From Trichostrongylus colubriformis (taxonomy: Eukaryota; Nematoda; Chromadorea; Rhabditida; Trichostrongylidae), in NCBI GenBank assembly GCA_963978905.1, contig OZ022259.1, positions 51,664,727-51,728,726 of the forward strand: a DNA stretch of 64,000 nucleotides, read 5' to 3'. The notes below the pieces were generated by a model. It had not been told where the DNA came from. It was given only the letters and a program-made list of their open reading frames with translations, and ran no database searches. How positions within the stretch are numbered: the first letter of the stretch is position 1; the number at the start of each line of letters is the position of its first letter. Positions 13,301 through 22,596 of this stretch are shown one piece after another. The position numbers and the translations under genes were made by a program.

Positions 13301-15155
13301 ACGATAATTTTCGTGCGTCGTCTCGCTCCATAAGGACCCTGGAGGTGCTGAGGAACACATAAGTGAAGAAGGAGCCGAATTAAAACCATGGTAATTAGGC
13401 CCCTGACCTTTGGCTTCGACGAGCCTTCAGACCAGAAGCAAACATTCCGACAAGTTTTTGCGTGATAATGTCATCCGATAAGATTGCTGTTCCTATGGAA
13501 ATTTTCCCTATCTTTTCTTATCGCAGCCGATATCATGCCTCTTAGACACGTATATGCCACCGCTTCCCTGCTGGCAAATCGTAAGATGGGTGTGGGTAAT
13601 CTTGAGACGGTGGCCGCCATCTCATTTATGGGTTCTTCACGCGTTTAGCACTCACCCTCGCGCCGCGGTGATGGCACACATATTGCTCTCGTGGAGGCGG
13701 CTATCTACTCGGGGATGGAATCAAGATAATCATATTATCGTGAACTGTGCCTTTAAGGAGTGCGTTTCATCTCTTAGGCTGATTGGTTTTAACTCGAATA
13801 TCGTCGTGTTTGCGAAATTTTTGTACTCCGAGACTGTGATTTGCACTGACATAATTGTCGAAGCTTTTTGTTGATCACATAATATCAGTGAAGCTTTTGT
13901 TAACGCCTTCCTTCTACCCGGAATGATAGGCTTCATGAGGAGATCAATACTATCGACCCCTGTACAATGGAAAACCAGTACTCAAGAAGCGCACTTAGAC
14001 CCCCTTCGTTAGCCCCTTAGAACCAAATAGAATAGAACCAAATACCTTTTTTAGTTCTTTTCTTGCAGTTATGCTTAGTTTTCGGAGCTCCATCTCTCTC
14101 CCAAAAAGTTGGCGCAAAGTTCTCACGCGCTGAAACATCTCGCACCACTGTGACCCCCACAAGTGTGTAAGACGTAATGGGCGCAATGCATTGACGTATA
14201 TCAAGCGCTGATACCTCTTATCAACCCTAGTTTAACCAGCGCGCAGTACTGCACGCACATAGGGTATGGGTATGACCTTGATCAATACCGATTAATTGAT
14301 ATCATTCAATCGCTACCACATATCGCAATAGAGGGAGAGAGCACTTCAAACATATTAAACATCAAGACATTCGTGACTGTGAATCTGCACACTCGAGTGT
14401 ATATTTTTGCCTAAGCTTAAGGAAGGGATTGTTGTTGACCAAGAGTCTGGGTGAAAGCGTGTGACATCGAGCACAGTGAAGCTCCTCTCACCCCTCCCCC
14501 CTTTGCAACAGCATCTCGAATGAAGATGCTGCGACAGCATGGTCTTACGGCGGGATATCTCAGTACCAACGCCAGCCAAACAGGTATCGCTATATGTATA
14601 GCACCGAGGAGGTACGCTGCTTCCACCCGAGCATAAAAAAGAAGAAGGATTGCCCTGCTTCGTCCACTACAGTATTATTCGGAGATGCTTTCGGTGTAGC
14701 TTTTCATGAGATCTCTTTTCTCACTGCGACCGAACCCCATCTAACAAACACCCATCATTCTTCAGGAGACCAGGACTCGAACAGTCGAACTACTTTGTTT
14801 CTTCTAGTACAAAAAATGTTTGCTTAGTGAGCTTCGGTGGTCAAACCAAGTCCATGCAATGCTACGTTATCATCACAAGTAATGTGGATGCAACCACTGT
14901 TCAACATCCAGTGTGTCCCTCCCAACACTGACACCACCACACTCTACTGTTTTCTTGAAGATGAAATGAAAACCTTGAGTGTGAGAGCGTATCAATTAAT
15001 TTTCGCCACATCCAATATCTCATGAAAACTTACTTCGTTTTTACCCATCCAATCGATGTTCCAACAATGAATACAGCAAAACTGATAGCTACAAGGACGA
15101 CAGCACAGAAACCGAGCCGAAAAGCCACTCTTCTCTTGTGCGCCTCCTTGCTGTC
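1137..15155 (-). CDS. M1 zinc aminopeptidase (aminopeptidase N / H11-like), 12 exons resolved, incomplete at both ends
   Basis: Seen: twelve exons on minus at 15155-15034, 11817-11741, 10733-10576, 10521-10405, 9845-9763, 8452-8300, 8042-7919, 7857-7737, 7668-7605, 7546-7477, 1501-1395 and 1335-1137. They total 1,395 nt and give 465 codons with no stop. All internal joins have GT..AG and matching phases. In the joined protein, residues about 13-37 are a hydrophobic anchor, SAMEN is at 329-333, HELAH at 358-362, the NEG glutamate at 381 (18 residues after the second His) and the SYDKGAS tyrosine at 441. Known: M1 (gluzincin) ectopeptidases use HEXXH-18-E to bind Zn, GAMEN to hold the substrate N-terminus and this Tyr in catalysis; nematode gut forms are type II membrane proteins. 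Inferred: a gut surface exopeptidase. The family usually has 900-1,000 residues, so the C-terminal half is missing, probably left of the window. No initiator exon was recognised upstream of 15155. Confidence 0.9.
1395..1501 (-). CDS. Aminopeptidase exon 11: WFGNLVT...WLNEGFAT
   Basis: It encodes [20 protein letters not shown], then [15 protein letters not shown]. This holds the third zinc ligand (the Glu of NEGFA). The acceptor is TTTGCAG. The end is set at a GTTCCT donor, because reading on gives an in-frame TGA 12 nt later; the choice also gives a 59-nt intron and the right phase. Confidence 0.93.
2530..2640 (+). repeat. Copy A of an inverted duplicated, coding-like repeat
   Basis: It is roughly 70% identical to the reverse complement of 3612-3716. 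The plus frame reads [14 protein letters not shown]; the other copy on minus reads [14 protein letters not shown]. The differences look partly conservative, which hints that the ancestor was protein coding. The protein is not recognised. Confidence 0.5.
3612..3716 (-). repeat. Copy B of the inverted duplicated, coding-like repeat
   Basis: It is the partner of 2530-2640 in opposite orientation. The minus frame stays open over 3336-3743 (135 codons) and includes [21 protein letters not shown] do not know the family, and it is probably a repeat-derived fragment inside the intron. Confidence 0.45.
4150..4346. repeat. GC-rich repeat fragment with a PIF-like end
   Basis: It ends in AGTATGAACGCGGCCTGA. 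That end resembles 9185-9206 (AGTATGACCGCGGCCTTA) and the termini of the elements at 38778-40371 and 49844-52031. The interior shares short stretches (GCAGCCACGCCT) with 8950-9200. A matching opposite end was not found, so it is called a fragment. Confidence 0.45.
6655..6690 (+). repeat. Solo mariner-type terminal repeat
   Basis: It starts ATAGGTTGTCCGAAAAG and then has a CCGG-plus-T-run, closely like the left end of the mariner at 23611 (TTAGGCTGTCCCAAAAAT). No partner end or transposase is visible nearby, so this is a remnant. Confidence 0.45.
7477..7546 (-). CDS. Aminopeptidase exon 10: HELAHQ zinc site
   Basis: It encodes [20 protein letters not shown] then AHQ. HELAH is the HEXXH zinc/catalytic motif. 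Spacing from SAMEN to HEXXH is about 24 residues, some 7 fewer than in human aminopeptidase N. It is in at phase 2 and out at phase 0. The donor is GTTCAC, and the intron that follows is about 6 kb, dividing HELAHQ from WFGN. Confidence 0.93.
7605..7668 (-). CDS. Aminopeptidase exon 9: [11 protein letters not shown] motif
   Basis: This 64-nt exon encodes [20 protein letters not shown]. It carries the exopeptidase motif as SAMEN rather than GAMEN: the first glycine is a serine, while the Glu that binds the substrate alpha-amine is kept. The acceptor is ATTCAG and the donor GTGCAC, and the phase agrees with both sides. Confidence 0.95.
7737..7857 (-). CDS. Aminopeptidase exon 8: RPEALDQ...FGIKYPLPK block
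   Basis: It encodes [20 protein letters not shown], then [20 protein letters not shown]. This is the end of the N-domain and entry to the thermolysin-like catalytic domain ('VR.WARP......AL......L.FYE.YFGI.YPLPK'). It ends in phase 1; the split Asp codon completes as [10 protein letters not shown]. Confidence 0.95.
7919..8042 (-). CDS. Aminopeptidase exon 7: [16 protein letters not shown] block
   Basis: It encodes [20 protein letters not shown], then [19 protein letters not shown], matching the conserved 'F..[16 protein letters not shown]'. The acceptor is TTCTAG and the donor GTACGT. Joining to exon 8 gives [13 protein letters not shown]. Confidence 0.95.
8300..8452 (-). CDS. Aminopeptidase exon 6: [18 protein letters not shown] block
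   Basis: It encodes [20 protein letters not shown], then [11 protein letters not shown]. This is the most recognisable block of the family N-domain ('TQFEPTDARRAFPCFDEPxFKAxFxITI'). The exon ends at a strong AG-GTAAGA donor in phase 2. Confidence 0.95.
8950..9206. repeat. GC-rich repeat fragment related to 4150-4346
   Basis: It lies in the intron between exons 5 and 6 of the aminopeptidase. It ends AGTATGACCGCGGCCTTA and shares GCAGCCACGCC with the copy at 4150-4346. The TTA after GGCC fits a 3-bp TWA target as in PIF/Harbinger elements. Confidence 0.4.
9763..9845 (-). CDS. Aminopeptidase exon 5: [10 protein letters not shown] segment
   Basis: It encodes [20 protein letters not shown], then KDINGSL, and joins exon 6 to read ..[14 protein letters not shown]. 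This is the conserved M1 run 'F.G.....L.GLYR..Y....G....AVTHFEPT'. The acceptor is TTTAAG and the donor GTGGGT. The donor at the K codon keeps the phase; using the next GT downstream would break the frame. Confidence 0.9.
10405..10521 (-). CDS. Aminopeptidase exon 4: N-terminal beta-domain, continued
   Basis: There are 39 codons, from [20 protein letters not shown] to [12 protein letters not shown], in phase 0 at both ends. The pattern fits the divergent M1 segment before the 'I.Y.G.....L.GLY' strands: a charged loop, then a 'L...I..G..V.V' strand. Primary similarity is weak. Support comes from position, phase and clean CAG / GTGAGC sites. Confidence 0.75.
10576..10733 (-). CDS. Aminopeptidase exon 3: N-terminal beta-domain
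   Basis: It encodes [18 protein letters not shown], then [19 protein letters not shown] and [12 protein letters not shown]. This is the typical M1 opening, 'Y.L.LKV.L.P...FTFDGEVxIxVEVxxPTxxIxLHxxDI', which forms the beta-saddle domain. The acceptor is TTTTTAG and the donor GTACAT. The following intron is only 54 nt. Confidence 0.9.
11741..11817 (-). CDS. Aminopeptidase exon 2: start of ectodomain (RLPGYVRP)
   Basis: This 77-nt exon encodes [25 protein letters not shown] with split codons at both ends; the key run is LRLPGYVRP. It matches the 'LPxxVxPxxYxLxL' opening of the M1 N-terminal domain, and the next exon supplies the continuation [11 protein letters not shown]. It is in at phase 2 and out at phase 1, agreeing with both neighbours. 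The acceptor is a clear TTTCAG. The donor is GTGGGT, somewhat weak. Confidence 0.75.
12511..12602 (-). repeat. Possible tRNA-derived SINE fragment
   Basis: On minus, a B-box-like GTGGTTCGGATCTC is followed by GCCACTGGCC, an arrangement common at the head of tRNA-derived SINEs. The cloverleaf is not credible as a working tRNA: the T-stem and acceptor stem do not pair. Confidence 0.3.
13295..13756. repeat. Inverted repeat pair with GCACAGTTCACGATAAT ends
   Basis: About 20 bases at 13295-13314 recur as the reverse complement at 13736-13756 (ATTATCGTGAACTGTGC). The sequence between differs in GC content. This could be a small foldback element in the aminopeptidase intron. Confidence 0.4.
15034..15155 (-). 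CDS. Aminopeptidase exon 1 seen: cytoplasmic tail and signal anchor
   Basis: The exon begins [15 protein letters not shown] and runs into a strongly hydrophobic stretch ([17 protein letters not shown]), ending near GWVKTK. Basic residues before the hydrophobic segment fit a type II (N-in) signal anchor, the usual topology of M1 ectopeptidases. The acceptor is a T-rich tract ending TAG and the donor is GTAAGT. The exon is 122 nt and ends in phase 2, which matches the next exon. A TAG lies directly upstream in frame, so the initiator ATG must be on an earlier exon that I could not find. Assignment to this gene rests on strand, phase and topology, because the sequence itself is not family-specific. 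Confidence 0.7.
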
Positions 15156-15409
15156 CTACAACAACAGAATTAATAGGTCTGGGTGTTGCACCAGTAACGG
15201 GGGCATGGGATGGATGTTGTGGTGTTACTATTCGGCGTTCACCAAGTTGCTGTCCCTTCATTAGTATAGAAATAAACGAAGGCAAAGAGAATAAATGGGA
15301 TACTGCCCAGGGATGAATGAAACAATGGCTCATATGTGAGCAGAAAATTTAATTACTAAGGCGTTCAGCCACACTTAATTCCCTTTCCCCACCTGCAAGC
15401 TGTGTCTGC

Positions 15410-16101
15410 CTTTTCAACGAGTGTCGGTAAACGGACAAATGTGCAGAGGTCCTCACTACCGCGACGCATGAGTTCCCGCGTCGCGGCCTTCATCATGGCA
15501 TGCTTGTAAGCTCTAGGTCCCCTTTTCTCATCGGGCAAGCCTATTCGTGAGCAGCACATGAGATCTTTGCCTACTACGCTGTAAAAGAGCGACTCTTGAC
15601 TCGTCGCTGAGGCGGCGAGCCAAGAGTCGCGCGCACTTCGCGCGCATTGCAAGGGAAGGAAGCCCTGACGTAGGGGCTAATATGGGGTGTCGTCAAATAT
15701 CGTTGTTGAGCTTGTAACATCGGTGCAAAAAGAGCGACTCTTGACTCGCCGCTGAAACCGCCAGCCCGCAATAGCGTGAACCGAAAACCCCTGCCACAAA
15801 TCCGTGATTCAGAAACCCAGTCGCGACAACAATGGCCGATCCTCCTCTACTTCACCGCTGCCCCACAGCGTCCTCCGTTCTTGTCGAACTGACCAGTACG
15901 ATCAACGTTAGCTTCCCCACTATCATGCGCAGTACACTCTGCGGGTATCTCCCCACATCTTCTCTCTTACGCAGAGTGCGCAGACGGAGCGACGAAACGG
16001 GAGAAAGCCTGTGCCCAATGACGACGAACCGCGACGCAAGCTCACGCGTCACGGTAGTGAGTACCTCTGCAAATTTGTCCGTTTACCATTCCCCTTTTCA
16101 A
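15410..16101. mobile_element. About 690-bp palindromic element with 75-bp inverted ends
   Basis: Bases 15410-15484 match the reverse complement of 16025-16101 at about 80%; both contain CGGACAAATNTGCAGAGG-type and GCGACGC segments. Inside are two copies of AGCGACTCTTGACTCG (15587 and 15732) and a strong hairpin at 15589-15630. No transposase is present, so it is a MITE-type or foldback element, 250 bp upstream of the first recognised aminopeptidase exon. Confidence 0.55.
15589..15630. repeat. GC-rich hairpin
   Basis: The arms GCGACTCTTGACTCGTCGC and GCGGCGAGCCAAGAGTCGC pair over 19 bp with a 4-nt loop; the two mismatches are G-U pairs in RNA. A second small hairpin, GCGCGCACTTCGCGCGC, follows at once. 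Confidence 0.6.
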
Positions 16102-16959
16102 CTAGATAGCGGAGAGACTGAAGGTGTTGTATTGCTCGTTTGGCGACTTCAAGTCGACTGATTTCAATGTTGAAGATATCACGATCTTCCTTCTTCAGCG
16201 GGTATAAGAAAATAGCAGTTGCGTCGTGTGCAGGCAAGGGCATTCGATCAGGATCTACTATCAATAGCTAGTGGAAAGCACGCCCTCCAGTGCGCGTCCG
16301 GTTGAAAACGGAAGCAGCATAACATTTGCCGCGCGCAGTATACCTATTCGAATGTCATAACCCCGCGTTTGAGTCACATATACTTTGCGATTATGAGAGC
16401 GATCAGTCTAGGCCCAGGTTAGCCCATCCCTCCGACTGCACCAATCTGTGCTCTATGGCATGACCAATAACCGACCTGTTCATCGAATTCTATCGAAACA
16501 TGGCTCGTGTTCTCGTCGGATGAACTCATCGGAAGCTGTCGACGGCAAATGAACCTCACCCGAGCATGCCAAGCGCCACAATGATCTTCACAAAAATAGT
16601 AACTATCACGTATCTTTCGAAGGGGCAGCAATTGCAGTCGCATCAAATGATCGCAAAGCGTATGGTACGCAACTGCAGGTGAGCATTCCAACACTCGACA
16701 CTGTAACTGATAAAAATGTCGCTTGCTGCGCCTGTTGTAGACCGGTCACGCACGAAAAGTCGTGATCACTAGCTAAGGATACTAGACCCTGATCGAATGT
16801 TCTTTTCTACACCCGCCGCAAGTGGCGGTTTCTTAATAAACGATGGAGATCGTTACGTCCTTTACATTTAAATCGGTTAAATTTGGGGTCACCAAACAAG
16901 TAACGAAATGCCCTCGTTCTTCACCGCTCACCGGAGTCTATATTGCGTAGTATCTTAAA

Positions 16960-17200
16960 TCCCTACTATATAAAACGCTTCGTCTGTCTGTCCGTCCCTC
17001 CCTCAGTCTGCCTGTCCGCCCGTCTGGCCCAATCACGCAGAACATGAAAAACAGTCTGTGGAGAAGGGAACAAGTTTGGGATGGGTAGGGCATGAGTCAA
17101 GTATTAGAGGGTACACATGGACCAAGTTAACCTCCGCCCTTGGTGGGTGCAACGTGTTCTGAGATGTTGCGCTTTCAGACCGAAAATTTTTAAATGCGTT
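16960..17200 (+). mobile_element. Helitron-like repeat, copy A (5' end)
   Basis: It begins with TCCCTACTATATAAAA inserted after an A, close to the Helitron 5' consensus (TCTCTACTATAWWAA), then a CTGT/CCGT tract. The body is shared, inverted, with 59120-59410 and related to 48723-48965 and 58575-58760, including the run CTCCGCCC. There is no Rep/helicase, so it would be non-autonomous. No CTRR 3' end was defined. Confidence 0.5.
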
Positions 17201-17745
17201 CCAATATATCCCAATCGTTCACCGCTCGCCGCAAGGAACCTTCCATATTTGCAGAAGTAGCAGTGCCGATATACGAGTAATGCTGTCATAGATTCAATCA
17301 TTTGCAACACTAGCAGCCGTAAATGAGCATATGAGTTAGAAAAAGCTCTGTGATCTTGTCGAAAGAATTTCAGAAACACGATTTTCACTCATCTAGCGCG
17401 CAGAAGTGTTTCATCGAATGCTTTTTATTCTCAATCTTTTGAGCGCTCAATTAAATTAGGTAACATCGAAGAGTTTGACTGGAACATAACATGTACTATT
17501 GGCACCACTACACGGTAGACTCAATCGAACTGCGCGCATACCCGCAGCATTTCTTTATTTGATCTGCAGATGGCAAAGCGCACAGAGGTGTGCAAAGTGT
17601 GCTCTCGCGAGATACCCTACAATGTGACTCGCAGAGATGTGTGATCTTGCCCAAATGGTGCTTCAGACACCCGTTTTCGCCTTTTTACGCAAGGCCATGA
17701 GTAGATATCAATGAATGAGCCATCTCATTATGGAATTGCCACCTA

Positions 17746-18253
17746 CAGTAGCGTTCAAAAGTCTTCGGCCAAAACTTTTTTGTCATAACTTTTTTTCTAC
17801 TTGACAAAATTTGACAAAATTTTAATATGTGGAGCCTAAACCTATTGTCAACATTTCCTTCTACTTGAGCGCCGCTTGCCACTTTTCATGATTTTTTACA
17901 AGAATTTACTACAAGACCACCCAAAAAAAAGTAAGAGGCTTGTTCAAGAAAAACGGCTTTCTATACAAAAACAAAAAGAGCAAGCCTCAGAGAACATTAA
18001 TATTCTGTTGAAAGACCACGACTTTTGATGACAGCGGCACTGCGGGACGTCATAGCGATGGCATGCCAAAATTGAAAAATTTCATATAACCACGTAACCT
18101 ACGCCGTTGCGCGCCAAAATGGTATATTAAGTATGCAGTGTCTACGAGTACAACATACTAAAATTTCTCTTAAATCGGTGCAGTTACAAAAAAGTTACAA
18201 GTGAAAAAACCCAGGTGAGAGACCATTTCGCCGAAGACTTTTGAGCGCTACTG
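17746..18253. mobile_element. Tc1/mariner-type MITE, copy 1 (508 bp)
   Basis: The ends are CAGTAGCGTTCAAAAGTC and, inverted, CAGTAGCGCTCAAAAGTC, flanked by TA on both sides. Target TA and CAGT ends are Tc1/mariner hallmarks. A second copy lies at 47724-48228 in opposite orientation, with the same internal sequence (for example ACAAGACCACCCAAAAAA). No intact transposase is present. Confidence 0.8.
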
Positions 18254-18716
18254 TATGTAGCTACACTGGAATGGTAGTCTATCGATGTCAGGTCCTCTAC
18301 ACAAAAAGCGATTGGTTCAGTCGATATTGGTCGACAATCGCAGCATGAAAATTCTTCGCGCAATTGTGTTTACCTGCAGCTGTGGCCATATAGCCCTCTC
18401 CCCTCGTACGGTAGTTCCATTCCCTTCACCATCTCACATTGCGTTGCGAGTTTTAGCTCCGGCCCCCTTTTCACGAGCCCACACCCTATGCGTAGTTTCG
18501 TCTCTCGCTTTTACCCTTTATTTTTCCGATTCCAAACATCTTTACAACGACATTACGGTAGTTGATTTCTTTCGATAGTCCCTTTCAAGTATCTTGAATG
18601 CTCCCCTATCAGAAGATCTTTGCAATTTTTCAGCAGTTCAGGAGCTCATATGTAACGCTCACCTGACAGTAGCCTCATATGAGCAAGAAACGGGCGTAGT
18701 TTCATTAGGAAGCCGG

Positions 18717-19254
18717 GCGCTCATGTACTATGGGGGTGGCACTCAAAAACTCATTCGAAACTACAATAGAGAATTAATTCCATTACAAATCTTCAAAACA
18801 TGCAATATCAACGTGTCCGATTGTCATTACGCTGTTTTAATTTTGAAATGTCGAAATTAAATAGAGAAACAAAATCCTGCCTGCCATTGATGATCTTCCG
18901 TGTGTGAAGTGTCCTCCCCCCCAAGGCTTAGGCTAAATGATTGGTCCTTGTTATTTCATTGTCTTTTTTTTGTTCTTTGCGTTTTTATGCGTGTCTGTTC
19001 TAGTACTATGTTTTTAATGTATTGGAAGGTACTAAGATATCAGTGCAAACCGGGGAATGTGGTTTTTGCCTAAGCCTTGAGGGGGGGGGGAGCCTCGCAA
19101 TGAGTGAATATTTTTTAGTGTAGCAAATATTTTTTTTCATCCTTTTTTGTTGAGGACACTCCTCGGAGCTCATTCTCAACCTCTCAGGGTGAGGAAAGAA
19201 TTTCCACTTCTTGGAAACTGTTTTTGAGTGCCACCCCCATAGTACATGAGCGCC
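18717..19254. repeat. Inverted 29-bp repeat around 480 bp
   Basis: GCGCTCATGTACTATGGGGG, followed by TGGCACTCAAAAAC, at 18718-18751 returns perfectly as the reverse complement near 19221-19252. It lies within the segmental duplication and may bound a small foldback element. Confidence 0.55.
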
Positions 19255-20422
19255 GAATGGGGATTGTGGTATGAGCACAAAGACGTGTGCACATACCACC
19301 GTTCTCGTTAAATGAGAAGAGGCTCGAACAGCAGCGAAAGATGTGGAAGGTATTCAGCCGTCAAACCATTAACTAATCCAAACAATTGTAAAGGTAGCGA
19401 GGCCATTGCATGCTCACAGCAAGAATGGCATATTTTGGTTTGCATATGCTTCCCAGGGTAGGGAGTAAGTCTAGTTGATTCGGAAATGAACCTCAGTGAA
19501 AAACTGTGAGTGAAGTCACTCGCCATGCTCGATGTTTGTGTTCAGCATACTGGAATACTACCATTTCGATCAGTAGAAAGTTTTTAGTGCTTTGATAGTG
19601 GGACCAAAGGCTGAGTGTTGATTAACAAAGAGAAATAACCACAATCGCTAGCGAAATCGGGGCTCAAAAGTTCTCATCATTTTCCTGTCCATCATGGACC
19701 GCAGCGATACAGTGGACTCGCAGCAGGGCCGAAATACCTTCATCATCCTCGGGTAACTGACGATGTCATTGAGCATTGACACATTGGTGTTTCCGCAGTG
19801 CCCTTCTGCGCAGGATCAAACGTGACGTCAAGGAAATTTCTCAAAAAATACGACCCCTCCCCAAAGGGCCTCCGTACAAAACCCCTTAACCTTCTACAGG
19901 TTCCGCTCTTCTGTGATTTTTACACAGCCAGTGCGATTCACCAAGGAAAGTAAGATCCTATGATAAAAAAAAGCACTGAGGCCAAACTCCTGACAAAATG
20001 AGAGGAAGTAAGAGGTAACAAAGATCAGTACTCATATTCCAAAACAAAAGCGTCCAAGATAAGAACCTGACAAATTCAATACTCATAATCCAAAACGAAA
20101 GCGTTGCTGACCATGGGTAATGTTCCCGTCCTCTGATGACAGAGGAGAAGGCATAAAACTTATGCAAATTATACGGCAGGGATAAAGGATGAAAAAGCAA
20201 GAATAGAAAGTTGAAAATTAAAGTTAAAAGAAAATCTAAATAGGAGCCATGTAATACGCTGCACTAGCCCCGCTGCATCGCTGTTGCGGTAGCGACGCGG
20301 CAATCAGATGGGGCGCGGTATATTCTCCATACTGAACTTGCACATTTTTTGCATACTTCACTTTACTCCATCATTGAGAGTACTATAAAGTGTTTTCTTG
20401 ATAACTCCTAGAATCAATCTGT

Positions 20423-20893
20423 TTGTCGCTTGATTTCCCTAAAGGGTGCGTATTTCTCGATATGGGTATAAAGTCGAGGGCAATTTTGAAGTGTCTTGCG
20501 TCAAATGGTCATAACTTCCTTCAAACTCAACCGTATGAGTGCGGTCCTGTTATACGGGGTCTGGCTGTCGCTATCGCGCGACCACCTGAACTACGTCATA
20601 TCCCCAAAATGAAGAAAGTTATTTCGAGGGAAGCTAGTCTAGGGAAACTTTTGTCGACCTTGCGAGATCTTTCCACGAATCTTTGGAAAAACGATCCATT
20701 GTGTCTGTTATGTCTTCAGTACGCATCATCTGCTCTCACAAGACCAACGAGATGGTGGTTGACCTCGGCTGGCTTCTTTGCGGGATGCGCCATGCATGAG
20801 GATTTCCTTCCCATTTTCAGTGAATACGAACGCTTTTCCGGTCCACTTACCTTAGTGGCTTGCCAGCACCAGTTTACGTGCTTGCAATCGTAA
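20423..20893 (+). other. 156-codon open frame, not recognised
   Basis: The longest plus frame in the 17-23 kb stretch, it runs from MSLDFPKGCVFLDM to FTCLQS. It has no domain that I know, no flanking gene and no counterpart in the duplicated copy at 29.8-31.7 kb. It may be chance, or a decayed repeat protein in the part unique to copy 1. Confidence 0.15.
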
Positions 20894-22596
20894 TGATATA
20901 TGAAAAAAGTCTACATCCTCTAATTTTTCGTTTTCACCTCATAGTTTCTGGAGTATTCATCCACGGTGGTACTCGTGTATATATGCCGCTTCCCACGGTT
21001 AATCGGTGAATTTTTGGGGGGTCTCTGTACGTGTTTTCGGTGCCAGCGGACCAACTAAAGGGTTATTGGCATTGATGGGCCGGCATCGTTGTGGATCGCG
21101 CCATGCATGATGTTTCTATGATAAGCAAGTTGAATTAGTTTCGGATTCGAACCCAGTTAGTCAGTTTTATGACATCTACCCTTTAGACTTTGCATCCTCA
21201 GCCAGAGAAATTCCGTTGATCACTGCCTACCTCAACGATTACGACCCACTCCCTTCAAGCAGACCAAGTACGACCCCCCTGTCGAGAATTCTTCGACGGA
21301 GGCTTGACCCTATTCTGGGTTCAGATGATACTTCCAACGGCGCAAATGTACCTTACAGGTTCGCACTGCCTAGGGAAACCTATGGGTCAAATGTGGAGAG
21401 GGAACGCGGGTCATCAGCCTTGGGTAATTGAATGCTGTGATTGAGCATTGACACGCTACAATGCACGATGTGGATTCCCAGTCAAGAGAGCTCTAGAAGT
21501 GATGCACACAGCCCTGAAAGTGGTACCACATACCACGTTCGACGAGCATCGAAGATGCCGCGCCTGTTCAATTTTTCGGTTTCCTTTTTTGATAGCGCAG
21601 TCTGATATGTACGGGGCCGACAATCATTGTGTGCCATTGCTCTAAAATCACATATCAACCGATATTTAGTTGTGATATCAGAGACTATTTTGTATCTCGT
21701 CGCGAGCCCTATCTTAGTGCTCTTCACTACGATCTGTATTGAGGAATGCGGCAATCACTCGCTTCAATATAAAAAGGTCCTCAAAGACTGGAAAAGAAGC
21801 TAGAAAAATTGAATTTTTTCTCGCTCTGAGCATTCAGTGGGAACGGAAATTAGCGAAAGCCAGTTGTCGGTCAGAAAGAGAATGTCTAGACCGTTCGAAT
21901 GCTGAGGGAGAGCTGTCCATCTACAATGAAAGATCCTACTATATATACTTTACTTATGTTAGTATATCTGTCTCCAATTGTATGTCACGAAGTTTGTATC
22001 ACACGTCAGAGCAAGATGGAATCCTGAACTCAACAAGTGATAAATGGGTTAAAAGGACGACATTGGTGGCGGTGTATCGGAAGTGCTTGCAAATGATAAG
22101 TGCTGACAAAAAGTTTCAGAAAGCAAATTTCGCTCAATCCATTCGCTTTCTTTGCTGACCCTGAAGCCCCACTCAAAGATGTTGTAGAAGGTGGAACGGG
22201 GACAGTAATAGTGGATGACTCGAATTACCAACGGCTGGTAGTGAACGAGAGAAGGAGCGGTCGCCAAATTTATTTTGCTTTTCGCATTGACTCTCAAACA
22301 ATGACACTCTGGGTCTTTTGCGGCTAACGATAAGAGGTGGACATTGATGTTGGATGATCCAAAGTGATAACGTTTGATAAGATTCGACAGAAAACGTCAG
22401 AAGGCAAATGTTGCCATATACGATCCTTTTTCCCAGATACACTGGAGTATTCAGAGTCGTAGGTTGTAGGAAACGGTACTGGAATCTCGAAAGCCACTCC
22501 ACGATAAAGAATTGAGTCGACGTCCTTCTCTGTGGCAGAAGTTTCTCTGGAAACTGTACAGGATGCACCCTGTTTGCCCCACACGGTACGTCATCG

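Larger units (their letters stand above)
11818..15033 (-). other. 3.2-kb intron between the anchor exon and the ectodomain
   Basis: It contains an SINE-like fragment near 12511, inverted repeats near 13295 and 13736, and a 26-bp stretch at 14392-14417 also present at 5008-5033 (GTATATTTTTGCCTAAG). No open frame in it resembles a known protein. Confidence 0.6.
18250..21760. repeat. Segmental duplication, copy 1
   Basis: Several collinear blocks recur at 29840-31700. The pairs are 18270-18360 with 29860-29930, 18400-18560 with 29960-30140, 18605-18670 with 30180-30240, 19268-19330 with 30307-30360, 19527-19625 with 30960-31075, and 21410-21620 with 31298-31530. The copies are diverged (I estimate 60-75%). 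Copy 1 has about 1.4 kb extra between 19850 and 21200. No conserved reading frame is seen in both copies, so it looks non-coding. Confidence 0.55.

Noticed and set aside
14760..14800. GTTCGAGTCCTGG on minus, a B-box-like motif
   Set aside because: T-stem and acceptor do not pair and there is no A box.
21130..21210. GGTTCGAATCC on minus, a B-box-like motif
   Set aside because: No A box or stems at the right spacing; not a tRNA.
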